Origin: Gp22-AA3 sp964384905
Lineage (GTDB): Bacteria; Acidobacteriota; Polarisedimenticolia; Gp22-AA2
DNA length: 11,868 nucleotides
Direction: 5' to 3'
Assembly (NCBI GenBank): GCA_964384905.1
Contig: CAYLND010000111.1
Span: 1-11,868 of the forward strand
Made by a program: the position numbers and the translations under genes. Under the pieces are notes generated by a model. That model saw only the letters and a program-made list of their open reading frames with translations, made no database searches and had not been told where the DNA came from. Every line of letters starts with the position of its first letter. Position 1 is the first letter of the stretch. This document shows positions 1 to 6,351 of this stretch, in pieces.

Positions 1-181
1 GGCCGGGCTCACCCCGCCCGGCGCCCCGCCCGCCGCCGTGGCCAGGACCGCCGCGGCCACCGCGGCCCGGCTCTATGCCCCGGGTTTCTTCCCCCGGCTG
101 CAGGGACGCTCGAGCCTCGTGTGGCCGCACAGCGGGAGATGGGTGCGGCGCGGCAGGACGATCGTGCTTTACGGCGGCTGA
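1..181 (+). CDS. C-terminal end of a small protein paralogous to the next gene (5' end outside window)
   Basis: An open frame enters from the left edge (first full codon at 2) and ends at TGA 179-181, leaving 59 residues. Its last residues, SGRWVRRGRTIVLYGG, match the end of the next protein, SGRWVRRGRKIVVLGI. An upstream stretch, AAVARTAAATAARLYAPGFF, aligns with VTVARAAVARAARTYAPGLY there. Two collinear matches in the same order show that this is a tandem paralogue. The long Pro/Gly/Tyr linker between the two blocks in the next protein is nearly absent here (about 15 residues instead of about 77). The acidic repeat and glycine-zipper parts cannot be seen because they would lie outside the window. 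Function is unknown. The next gene starts 57 nt downstream on the same strand, so the two are probably co-transcribed. Confidence 0.8.
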   Translation, partial: AGLTPPGAPPAAVARTAAATAARLYAPGFFPRLQGRSSLVWPHSGRWVRRGRTIVLYGG

Positions 182-228
182 GCGGGCACGCGCCGAGTAT
201 GCGGCAGCTCTTAACCGGAAACCGTCAC

Positions 229-234
229 GGAGGG
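229..234 (+). promoter_or_regulatory. Shine-Dalgarno site for the acidic glycine-zipper gene
   Basis: GGAGGG lies 4 nt before ATG 239. The spacing is short but the match is strong, and it supports ATG 239 as the start. Confidence 0.7.
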
Positions 235-238
235 TCCG

Positions 239-1135
239 ATGAGCTTCGAAACAGAATCTGAATTCGAATACGGAGAGCTCGGCGAGCTGGGCGAGTTCGG
301 CGAGGCCGGGGAGTTCGGCGAGGCACTGGAAGGGCAGGAGCAATTCCTCGGCAGCATCCTCGGCTCGGTCCTGGGAGGCGAGGTGGCGAGTCCGCTGGGC
401 GAGGCCCAGGAGACACAGCTCGCCTCCGAGCTGCTCGAGATCAACAGCGAGGAGGAGCTCGAGCAGTTCCTCGGCAGCCTGGTCAAGAAGGCTGCGGGAG
501 CGGTGGGGCGGTTCGTCAAATCTCCCGTGGGGCAGGCGCTCGGCGGTGTCCTCAAGGGGGTCGCCAGGAAGGCACTGCCGATCGTCGGAGGCGCTCTCGG
601 GTCGATGGTCGCCCCGGGGGTCGGAACGGCCATCGGCTCCAAACTCGGCTCTCTGGCCAGCGGACTGTTCGAGCTGGAGCTGGAGGGCATGCCGCAGGAG
701 CAGGCCGAGTACGAAGTGGCGCGCCGCATCGTCGGTCTGGGTGCCGCCGCCACGCGTCACGCCGCCCAGGCGAGGCCGCGGCCGGGCGTCAGTCCCGTCA
801 CGGTGGCTCGCGCCGCCGTCGCGCGAGCGGCCCGCACGTACGCGCCCGGACTCTACCGCAGCATGATGCACTCGTTGAAGGCCGGGCTCAGGCCGGTCGG
901 CGCCAGAGGACAACGGCCGATTCCCCGCCCTGGACGGAGGCCGATCCCTCCGGGATTTCCGGCCGTCGGAGTGGCGGTCGGCGCGCCCGGCTACGGGTAC
1001 TACGACGGCGCACCGATCGCGCCCTCCGATGACGCTCCGCCCGCCTACGATCCCGGCGCCTTCGGTCCCGAAGGAGCGCCGCTCAGCGGCCGATGGGTTC
1101 GGCGCGGACGGAAGATCGTCGTGCTCGGGATCTGA
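239..1135 (+). CDS. Acidic Gly-Glu-repeat protein with glycine-zipper segment and GRWVRRGR C-terminal motif; function unknown
   Basis: This is a 298-residue protein with clear modular layout. Residues 5-32 are an acidic repeat of GE(L/F/A) triplets. EQFLGS occurs at 34-39 and again at 75-80, which suggests an internal duplication. Residues 83-143 are rich in Gly, Ala, Val and Lys with GxxxG-type spacing (for example GGALGSMVAPGVGTAIGSKLG near 117-137), a glycine-zipper pattern seen in membrane-inserting or pore-forming helices. FELELEG follows at 144-150. Residues 185-209 are an Ala/Arg-rich helix shared with the preceding gene fragment. Residues 213-281 are a Pro/Gly/Tyr-rich linker, and the protein ends with GRWVRRGR plus a hydrophobic tail (284-298). 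There is no N-terminal signal peptide. The start is set by the GGAGGG site. The metallopeptidase-like gene begins 3 nt after its stop. A secreted or membrane-active peptide-like role is inference only; structural packing is an equal possibility. Confidence 0.85.
   Translation: MSFETESEFEYGELGELGEFGEAGEFGEALEGQEQFLGSILGSVLGGEVASPLGEAQETQLASELLEINSEEELEQFLGSLVKKAAGAVGRFVKSPVGQALGGVLKGVARKALPIVGGALGSMVAPGVGTAIGSKLGSLASGLFELELEGMPQEQAEYEVARRIVGLGAAATRHAAQARPRPGVSPVTVARAAVARAARTYAPGLYRSMMHSLKAGLRPVGARGQRPIPRPGRRPIPPGFPAVGVAVGAPGYGYYDGAPIAPSDDAPPAYDPGAFGPEGAPLSGRWVRRGRKIVVLGI
272..334 (+). repeat. Degenerate 9-bp tandem repeat encoding GE(L/F/A)
   Basis: Imperfect copies of GGCGAGCTG/GGCGAGTTC run in frame through codons 12-32 of the acidic glycine-zipper gene and encode GELGELGEFGEAGEFGEA. 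Third-position changes among copies indicate an old, protein-level repeat rather than a fresh slippage expansion. Confidence 0.65.
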
Positions 1136-1138
1136 TCC

Positions 1139-2497
1139 ATGTCTGCGCAGGCTTCGCCCGCCCTCCCGCTGGCCGTCGCATGGCCGAGAGTCCTGCCTGC
1201 GGCCGCGGGATCCCCCTGGGCCGCCGCCTGGCTGCTCGAGCGGGAGGCGCGGGCGCTCCTGACGCGGCTCAACCGGGTCAAACCGTTCGCGCTGCAGGAG
1301 ACGATGGTGGCGGCGGCCTCCCTCATGCCCGAGTCCCAGATCGCCATCGAGAAGCATCTGCTCGACGGGAGGCGCGTTCTCCGCGAGCAGGTGCGCGGCT
1401 ATATCCACTGGTTGCGCGGCGCGGGCCGCGCCGTCCCGCCGCGGGAGATGCAGAAGCGGTTCACGCTCCTGAAATTGAGCTTCAACGCCGCGCTCTCCCA
1501 GCTCGACCTGTTCGCCGAGGCGATCAGCCAGCGCAGCGAGCACGAGACCGGTGTCTGGCTGTCAGGTCTCGACGTGGCCGCGCAGGACGCGCTTTCCCTG
1601 CCCGAAGCGTATTTCGAGGCGCCGCCGATCATCTGCCATCTCCATCGCGGGATGGGAGGAGCCATTCGGCGCGCCCGGACCCGTCTGCCCGGCGGGGGGC
1701 TGAGCCCCGTCTCTCTCATCCGCATTCCGCGGGAGCGCATGATCGGCTACGGCGTCGCCTCGTCCCTGGTCCACGAGGTCGGGCATCAGGGCGCCGCCCT
1801 GCTGGGGCTGGTCGAATCGTTGCGACCGGCGATTCAGGAGGTGGGGCGGAACGCTCCGGTCGCCGAGCGTCAGGCGTGGGAGCTGTGGGAGCGCTGGATT
1901 TCCGAAATCGTGGCCGACTTCTGGGCGCTCGCGAAAGTCGGGATCGCTTCCACGCTGGGCCTCATCGGAATCGTCAGCCTGCCGCGGTGGTTCGTCTTCC
2001 GGGTCAACCCGGACGACCCGCACCCGTTTCCCTGGATCCGGGTCAGGCTGAGCTGCACGATCGGCAACGCCCTCTATCCGCATCGGCAGTGGCGCCGGCT
2101 CGCCGCGATGTGGGAGTCGTTCTATCCCTCCGCGGGCCTCGACGCGGCGCGGGCGGCGGTCATCTCGCTCCTCGAGCGCACCATGCCGAGCTTCGTCGCG
2201 CTGCTGATGAACCATCGTCCGCAATCGTTGAAGGGGCGCTCGCTCGGAGAGGCGCTGAGACTTCCGGATCGGGTCCCGGAGCTCCTCGACGGCCTGTTCG
2301 AGCGCTGGAGGCACTGGCCCGAGGCGATGAAGGGGGCACCGCCCGCACTGGTCTTCGCCGTGTTCGGCCGGGCCAGGGCGGCGGGCGGGCTCAGTCCCGA
2401 ACGAGAGAATCGATTGCTGGGCGACCTGCTCACTCACTGGGCCCTGCGCAGCACGCTCAGGATTGCGGAGGAGTGCGCGGCGCGGCCACTGGCCTGA
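1139..2497 (+). CDS. Putative zinc metallopeptidase (gluzincin-like HEXXH...EXXXD), otherwise uncharacterised
   Basis: This is a 452-residue protein. H212-E-V-G-H216 is an HEXXH zinc motif. Forty residues later comes E256-I-V-A-D260, matching the EXXXD motif that supplies the third zinc ligand in gluzincins such as thermolysin. The N-terminal 200 residues look mainly helical (LLTRLNRVKPFALQETM, RRVLREQVRGYIHWLR). A hydrophobic stretch, GIASTLGLIGIVSLPRWFVF (about 267-286), follows the third ligand. No signal peptide is visible, so a cytoplasmic or membrane-peripheral site is more likely than classical secretion. ATG 1139 lies 3 nt after the upstream stop and has only a weak GGGA upstream, which implies translational coupling. 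The neighbouring glycine-zipper proteins are candidate substrates; this is inference from position only. The zinc motif assignment is strong, but peptidase activity is unproven and a non-proteolytic metal-binding role cannot be excluded. Confidence 0.85.
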   Translation: MSAQASPALPLAVAWPRVLPAAAGSPWAAAWLLEREARALLTRLNRVKPFALQETMVAAASLMPESQIAIEKHLLDGRRVLREQVRGYIHWLRGAGRAVPPREMQKRFTLLKLSFNAALSQLDLFAEAISQRSEHETGVWLSGLDVAAQDALSLPEAYFEAPPIICHLHRGMGGAIRRARTRLPGGGLSPVSLIRIPRERMIGYGVASSLVHEVGHQGAALLGLVESLRPAIQEVGRNAPVAERQAWELWERWISEIVADFWALAKVGIASTLGLIGIVSLPRWFVFRVNPDDPHPFPWIRVRLSCTIGNALYPHRQWRRLAAMWESFYPSAGLDAARAAVISLLERTMPSFVALLMNHRPQSLKGRSLGEALRLPDRVPELLDGLFERWRHWPEAMKGAPPALVFAVFGRARAAGGLSPERENRLLGDLLTHWALRSTLRIAEECAARPLA

Positions 2498-2512
2498 AAG
2501 CCAACGAGGAAG

Positions 2513-2517
2513 GGAGG
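2513..2517 (+). promoter_or_regulatory. Shine-Dalgarno site for the 643-aa protein
   Basis: GGAGG lies 6 nt before ATG 2524. The ideal spacing fixes this start, although the reading frame stays open upstream as far as about 1093 across the metallopeptidase gene. Confidence 0.8.
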
Positions 2518-2523
2518 ACGGAA

Positions 2524-4455
2524 ATGGCAAAGATCGAGTTGAAAGCGCAACCGCCCAAGATCAAAGCAGGCGGAACAGTGACACTCCAGGTGAAGCTGCC
2601 TTCGCGCATCGAGGGCGCGGGAGCCGCGCTCGTATGGGACGCCGCAGGCCACGGCGAGTTCTCACCGGGGGCGGGTGGAGAGATGGCCGTCATCAAGAGA
2701 GACGGGATGGAGCTCGCTCTGACCCTGCACACAGGCAATCAGCAGCAGATTCACGTCAGCTGGGAAACCGGGGGCGTCTCCACGGGGACGTATAGGGTCT
2801 CAGTGGAGGTCTGGCAGGTGCACAAGAGCATGCCGGTGAAGGATCTGCTGGAGCATATCTCGTCGAAGGCTGAACAAGCCCCGAGTCTCGAGTTTACGGG
2901 TAAAGCGGAAACGGTGGTGACCGTCGAGGCCGCTGAAGCCACTGTTCCGCCCGACGTCATCGTCCAGGCGAGCGATGCTTTTCCGCGCGCCCAGGTCGCG
3001 ACGCGCACCCAGCTGATGCGCTCGTTCAAGCCGGAGACGACCGACGAGGCCCTCTGGCCCGTCATTCTTCTGAGCACGGAGAGCCTCTCGTACAGGAACT
3101 ACGAGACCTTCATGGATCGGCTGATGTGCCCGAAGGACGCGGGACAGGATCCCCCCGAAAAGGCGAACGTCCTCGGCACGATCTCGAGACGATCTCTGCC
3201 GTTTCCCGACATCGAGCCCTATCGACTCCTGAAGGTGGGGACCGAAGTCTTCCTGGAGATGTACTGCGGGGTCGCGTGGGATCCCAAGGATCCGCATGCT
3301 CCCTCCATCTGGGACCTGGAGAGGACCGAAAAGGCGGGACTGATCCGCAAGTCGGCCTTCCTGACGGATGTATCGGGGCGCCGCTACAAGGGAACCAACC
3401 AGGACGACCTCAAGGCGTTGCTGAACGGGTATCTCGTCGAGGCCGATGGATGGAAGTTCGAAACGATTCCCTACCTCGAGCTGGTCCGCAGAAACCTCGG
3501 CGGCATGGGAGTCTCCGATGCGGGCGACCAGAGCGCACAAGACGATCTCGTGAAGGTGTGCTACAGGATTCTCCGCGAGAAGCTCACGCGCCCCTGCTTC
3601 CTCGAGCTGATCTGGTCGTACTGGCACGAAGAGGGGATGCTGGTCCAGGCGATGAACGCCATCACGTGGCGCTTCCAGAATCGCCGTGGCCAGGGTGATC
3701 GCGACCCGCTCGCCCTCGTCGAGATCGACCCGCTGCGTCCCCTCAACAACTTTCTCTGGGGGATGATCCAGGACGAGCAGCACCGCCTGAGCCTGCCACG
3801 CCGCGTCTACGAATACGATCATCACTACGGCCTGACGATGCTGGGGAGGGCCGTCCCCCAGGTTCGCGGAGCGGACAGCCGCTCGCGCTTCCTGGAGGCC
3901 TTCCACCACCTGCTGCACCTCTGCACGATCTTCTACAAGGAGGACGACGACACGACGGTGGTGGCCGACGGCTTCCCGATCCTCAACGCGCTTCGGGAGG
4001 TCCATCTGCTTCTCACCCAGGGAGCGCACAACCAGTACAGGGACCTCCCCTGGACGGCCCGGCAGGAGATGCTGATGCAGCAGTGGCTCCTGGCCCGCCC
4101 GGAGTTCCGCGAGTTCCTGCCGCGGAGAATCATGGTGGCCTACCCGGAGGCCTGGATGCACTCGGTCGAGACCATGAAGACGCTGCAGGGCTGGACCGCG
4201 ACCTCCATCCTGCACTTCAGGGAGCTCGGCGTGTTCGGTGAACGGATCCTGTTGAGCGCGCGCTTCAACAACTGGACGGAGATCATCAAGCCCGAGAACG
4301 CCGCTCACTGGGCGCGCTTCTGGCGTCCCGAGATCCAGGGGTACATCCACAACTACCGGGCGGTCACCGGAGTGGATCTCGCGGAGCGCGTGGACGCGAC
4401 GATGCCCGCGCTGCTCTTGAAACAGCGGCTGGCGCCCCAGGCCATCGGACGGTGA
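2524..4455 (+). CDS. Large conserved-looking protein of unknown function with beta-sandwich-like N-terminus
   Basis: This is a 643-residue protein that I do not recognise as a named family. Residues 1-135 alternate short hydrophobic strands and turns (IKAGGTVTLQVKL, STGTYRVSVEVWQV, KAETVVTVEA), consistent with one Ig-like beta-sandwich. Residues 165-330 are mixed (SLPFPDIEPYRLLKVG, VFLEMYCGVAWDP). Residues 335-640 are helical and rich in Trp, Tyr and His, with WRFQNRRGQGDRDPLALVEIDP in the middle. Several histidines cluster between 420 and 502: DEQH420, EYDHH434, EAFHHLLH465, REVH494 and GAH502. E430-xx-H433 and E458-xx-H461 are ExxH spacings of the type used by some metal-binding helical bundles, but this is only a pattern. 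No signal peptide or clear membrane helix is seen. ATG 2524 has an excellent GGAGG site, 26 nt after the metallopeptidase stop. The size and central operon position suggest a scaffold or partner role for the neighbours; this is inference. Confidence 0.85.
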   Translation: MAKIELKAQPPKIKAGGTVTLQVKLPSRIEGAGAALVWDAAGHGEFSPGAGGEMAVIKRDGMELALTLHTGNQQQIHVSWETGGVSTGTYRVSVEVWQVHKSMPVKDLLEHISSKAEQAPSLEFTGKAETVVTVEAAEATVPPDVIVQASDAFPRAQVATRTQLMRSFKPETTDEALWPVILLSTESLSYRNYETFMDRLMCPKDAGQDPPEKANVLGTISRRSLPFPDIEPYRLLKVGTEVFLEMYCGVAWDPKDPHAPSIWDLERTEKAGLIRKSAFLTDVSGRRYKGTNQDDLKALLNGYLVEADGWKFETIPYLELVRRNLGGMGVSDAGDQSAQDDLVKVCYRILREKLTRPCFLELIWSYWHEEGMLVQAMNAITWRFQNRRGQGDRDPLALVEIDPLRPLNNFLWGMIQDEQHRLSLPRRVYEYDHHYGLTMLGRAVPQVRGADSRSRFLEAFHHLLHLCTIFYKEDDDTTVVADGFPILNALREVHLLLTQGAHNQYRDLPWTARQEMLMQQWLLARPEFREFLPRRIMVAYPEAWMHSVETMKTLQGWTATSILHFRELGVFGERILLSARFNNWTEIIKPENAAHWARFWRPEIQGYIHNYRAVTGVDLAERVDATMPALLLKQRLAPQAIGR

Positions 4456-4468
4456 GCCGGGCGCCTCG

Positions 4469-5572
4469 GTGCTGGACTTCACGTCGGCGCTCTACCTGGG
4501 ACTGCGGCACGCCGGCGCGCGCTTGCGGTCGTGGGCCCGGCTCACCACCGGCGTGCCGGCGGCTCTCGAGACACCGCCCTTGTCGCGGGCGATTGCCTCG
4601 GACCTCGCCGACCTGACGGGTGTGGAGCGGGCGACGCTGGCCAGCTCCACGCTGCATGCCTTCTGGGACCTGTTCGTGATCCTCTCGCGTGAGGACGCGG
4701 TGGAGATCTGCATGGACGCGGGAGCGTATCCGATCGCGCGGTGGGGCGTGGAGCGTGCCGGGGCGCGGCGCGTGCCGGTGCGGACGTTCGCGCATCACGA
4801 CGCCGGCGGTCTCCACCATGTCCTGCTCTCGCGCCGGAGACGAACGCTGCGTCCGATCGTCGTGGCCGACGGGTTCTGCCCGGGATGCGGGAAACCGGCC
4901 CCGCTCGGCCGTTACATCGACATGGCCCGCCCCTACGGAGGCCGTCTCGTCATCGACGACACGCAGGCTCTCGGGATCTTCGGAGCGGGCGTCGGACGTG
5001 GCGGTCCTTATGGCAGCGGAGGAGGAGGGTCGTTGCGCCGCCTGGGCATCGGCGGCCCCGACGTGATCGTGGTCAGCTCTCTGGCCAAGGGGTTCGGAGT
5101 TCCCATGGCGATGATCGGCGGCGGTGAGGACGTCGTGCGGCGCTTCGAAGCGGAGAGCGCGACCCGCGTCCACTGCAGCCCGCCCTCGTTCGCCGAGCTG
5201 CACGCCGCGCAGCGCGCCCTCGAGATCAACCGCACCCAGGGGGAGGGGCTCCGGCACAGACTCGGCCAGCTGGTCTTCCGATTTCATGACGGAGCGCGAC
5301 GGCTCGGCGTCACGACCGGTTCGACCCTGTTCCCCGCGCAGATCCTGGAGCCGGAACCGGACATGCCGGCCGTCACGTTGCACCGCAGGCTTTCGCGGAT
5401 CGGAGTTCGCACCGTGTTGTCCAGACCCGCCTGCCGGCCGTCGACGGCCGTGGGCTTCATCATCACGGCGCGGCACAGCGCCGCACAGATCGACTCTGCG
5501 CTGTCGGCTCTCGGCGCCGCTCTCGGCCTGGTCGCGCCCCCATCGTCCCGGTTCGAGGTGACGACCTCATGA
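4469..5572 (+). CDS. PLP-dependent enzyme of the alpha-oxoamine synthase / class I-II aminotransferase fold
   Basis: This is a 367-residue protein. S-L-A-K207-G-F-G is the PLP Schiff-base lysine loop. V-I-D163-D-T-Q-A-L-G-I-F-G matches the D-D-(A/S)-H-(A/G)-x-G segment of glycine C-acetyltransferase and 8-amino-7-oxononanoate synthase, in which the first Asp binds the PLP ring nitrogen. The His normally three residues on is Gln here (Q166). VADGFCPGCGKPAPL corresponds to the GVFSMDGxxAPL segment of that family and carries an unusual C137-P-G-C140. Members of the fold condense amino acids with acyl thioesters or transaminate; the substrate here is unknown. The start is GTG 4469, 13 nt after the previous stop, with GGTGAG at 4451-4456 as a possible ribosome site. 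The N-terminal LDFTSALYLG begins directly at this codon and reads like a genuine family start. The stop overlaps the amidohydrolase start by ATGA. The fold is confident; the exact reaction is not. Confidence 0.88.
   Translation: MLDFTSALYLGLRHAGARLRSWARLTTGVPAALETPPLSRAIASDLADLTGVERATLASSTLHAFWDLFVILSREDAVEICMDAGAYPIARWGVERAGARRVPVRTFAHHDAGGLHHVLLSRRRRTLRPIVVADGFCPGCGKPAPLGRYIDMARPYGGRLVIDDTQALGIFGAGVGRGGPYGSGGGGSLRRLGIGGPDVIVVSSLAKGFGVPMAMIGGGEDVVRRFEAESATRVHCSPPSFAELHAAQRALEINRTQGEGLRHRLGQLVFRFHDGARRLGVTTGSTLFPAQILEPEPDMPAVTLHRRLSRIGVRTVLSRPACRPSTAVGFIITARHSAAQIDSALSALGAALGLVAPPSSRFEVTTS
5555..5568 (+). promoter_or_regulatory. Shine-Dalgarno site inside a small hairpin before the amidohydrolase start
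   Basis: GAGGTG (5555-5560) lies 8 nt before ATG 5569. GAGGT (5555-5559) can pair with ACCTC (5564-5568) around a GACG loop, so the ribosome site is occluded unless ribosomes finishing the PLP enzyme gene open it. This fits the ATGA stop/start overlap at 5569-5572 and suggests strict translational coupling. Confidence 0.5.
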
Positions 5573-6336
5573 TCATCGACAGCCATTGCCACGCGGGGAA
5601 AGGGGACGGCCTCACCGGACCCTGGGATACGGCGGCTCCTCTGGACCGATACCTGCGCCGCGCCGCGCAGTCCGGCATCTCGGCGTCCATCCTCCTCCCG
5701 GCATTCCATTCGGACTACCGCAAGGCGAACAGGGAGCTCGCGAGGATCGTCTCAGCGCGCCCGGATCGGTTCATCGGCTTCGCGATGGTGCACCCCGCGC
5801 GCGACGCGGGGCGGGTGGCGCAGCTGGTTCGAGAGGCGGTCGAGGAGCACGGCTTCGCCGGCATCAAGGTCCACCGTCACGATGCCCGCATGACGCGGGA
5901 GATCTGTGAGGTCGCGAGGGCTTTCTCCCTGCCGGTGCTGTACGACGTGATGGGCGACACGTCGGTCGTCGAACTGCTGGCGGGGGAATACCCGGAGGTC
6001 TCCTTCGTGATCCCCCACCTGGGAAGCTTTTCCGACGACTGGCGCGCCCACGTCGGTCTCATCGATCAGCTGGCCCGGCTCCCCAACGTCTACACGGACA
6101 CCTCGGGCGTCCGGCGATTCGATTATCTGGTGGAGGCGGTGCGGCGAGCGGGGCCGGGGAAGATCCTGTTCGGCTCGGACGGCCCGTGGCTGCATCCGGG
6201 ACTGGAGCTGGCGAAGATCCGCGCCCTGGGTCTTTCCCCCGAGCACGAAAGCCTGATCACCGGCGGCAACCTGCGTCGACTCCTGTTCCGACCCGCAAGC
6301 GTGGCGATCGCGGGTTCCAGTCCCATGCGAGGGTGA
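5569..6336 (+). CDS. Amidohydrolase-2 family (ACMSD-like) TIM-barrel metal-dependent hydrolase or decarboxylase
   Basis: This is a 255-residue protein. H6-C-H8 after the first strand is the HxH metal motif. GIKVH102RH, IPH150LGSF and LFGSD204GPW follow at the expected barrel strands, and D204 is the expected last metal ligand or catalytic Asp. This is the layout of the amidohydrolase-2 family, which includes aminocarboxymuconate-semialdehyde decarboxylase and related C-C or C-N cleaving enzymes. The strand that normally ends with PVxxH(T/V)G reads LPVLYD126VMGD, so Asp replaces the usual His. The length is typical of short members. The start ATG overlaps the PLP enzyme stop (ATGA), with a good ribosome site 8 nt upstream, so the two enzymes are almost certainly made in fixed proportion and probably act on the same compound or target. 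The gene stops 15 nt before the convergent regulator's stop. Family assignment is secure; the substrate is unknown. Confidence 0.9.
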   Translation: MIIDSHCHAGKGDGLTGPWDTAAPLDRYLRRAAQSGISASILLPAFHSDYRKANRELARIVSARPDRFIGFAMVHPARDAGRVAQLVREAVEEHGFAGIKVHRHDARMTREICEVARAFSLPVLYDVMGDTSVVELLAGEYPEVSFVIPHLGSFSDDWRAHVGLIDQLARLPNVYTDTSGVRRFDYLVEAVRRAGPGKILFGSDGPWLHPGLELAKIRALGLSPEHESLITGGNLRRLLFRPASVAIAGSSPMRG

Positions 6337-6351
6337 AATGGGGCGGTCGAT

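Noticed and set aside
182..203. Possible sigma-54 promoter before the acidic glycine-zipper gene
   Set aside because: GGGCACG resembles a -24 element, but the only GC-containing -12-like bases (TATGC) are about 4 nt too far downstream for the strict GG-N10-GC spacing.
1093..2523. Upstream in-frame extension of the 643-aa gene to about 1120 residues
   Set aside because: The extension overlaps the whole metallopeptidase gene in another frame and has shadow-like Arg/Gly/Ala composition. ATG 2524 has a GGAGG site at ideal spacing.
2800..4482. 560-residue minus-strand open frame
   Set aside because: It is antisense to the 643-aa gene, with Arg/Val/Leu/Asp/Glu/His-biased composition typical of the reverse frame of GC-rich coding DNA, and has no motifs.
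1..6336. Assignment of the six-gene run to a contractile injection system or a standard RiPP cluster
   Set aside because: No sheath, tube, baseplate, LanB/LanC, YcaO, radical-SAM or ABC-exporter gene is in the window. The resemblance rests only on the acidic/glycine-zipper protein.
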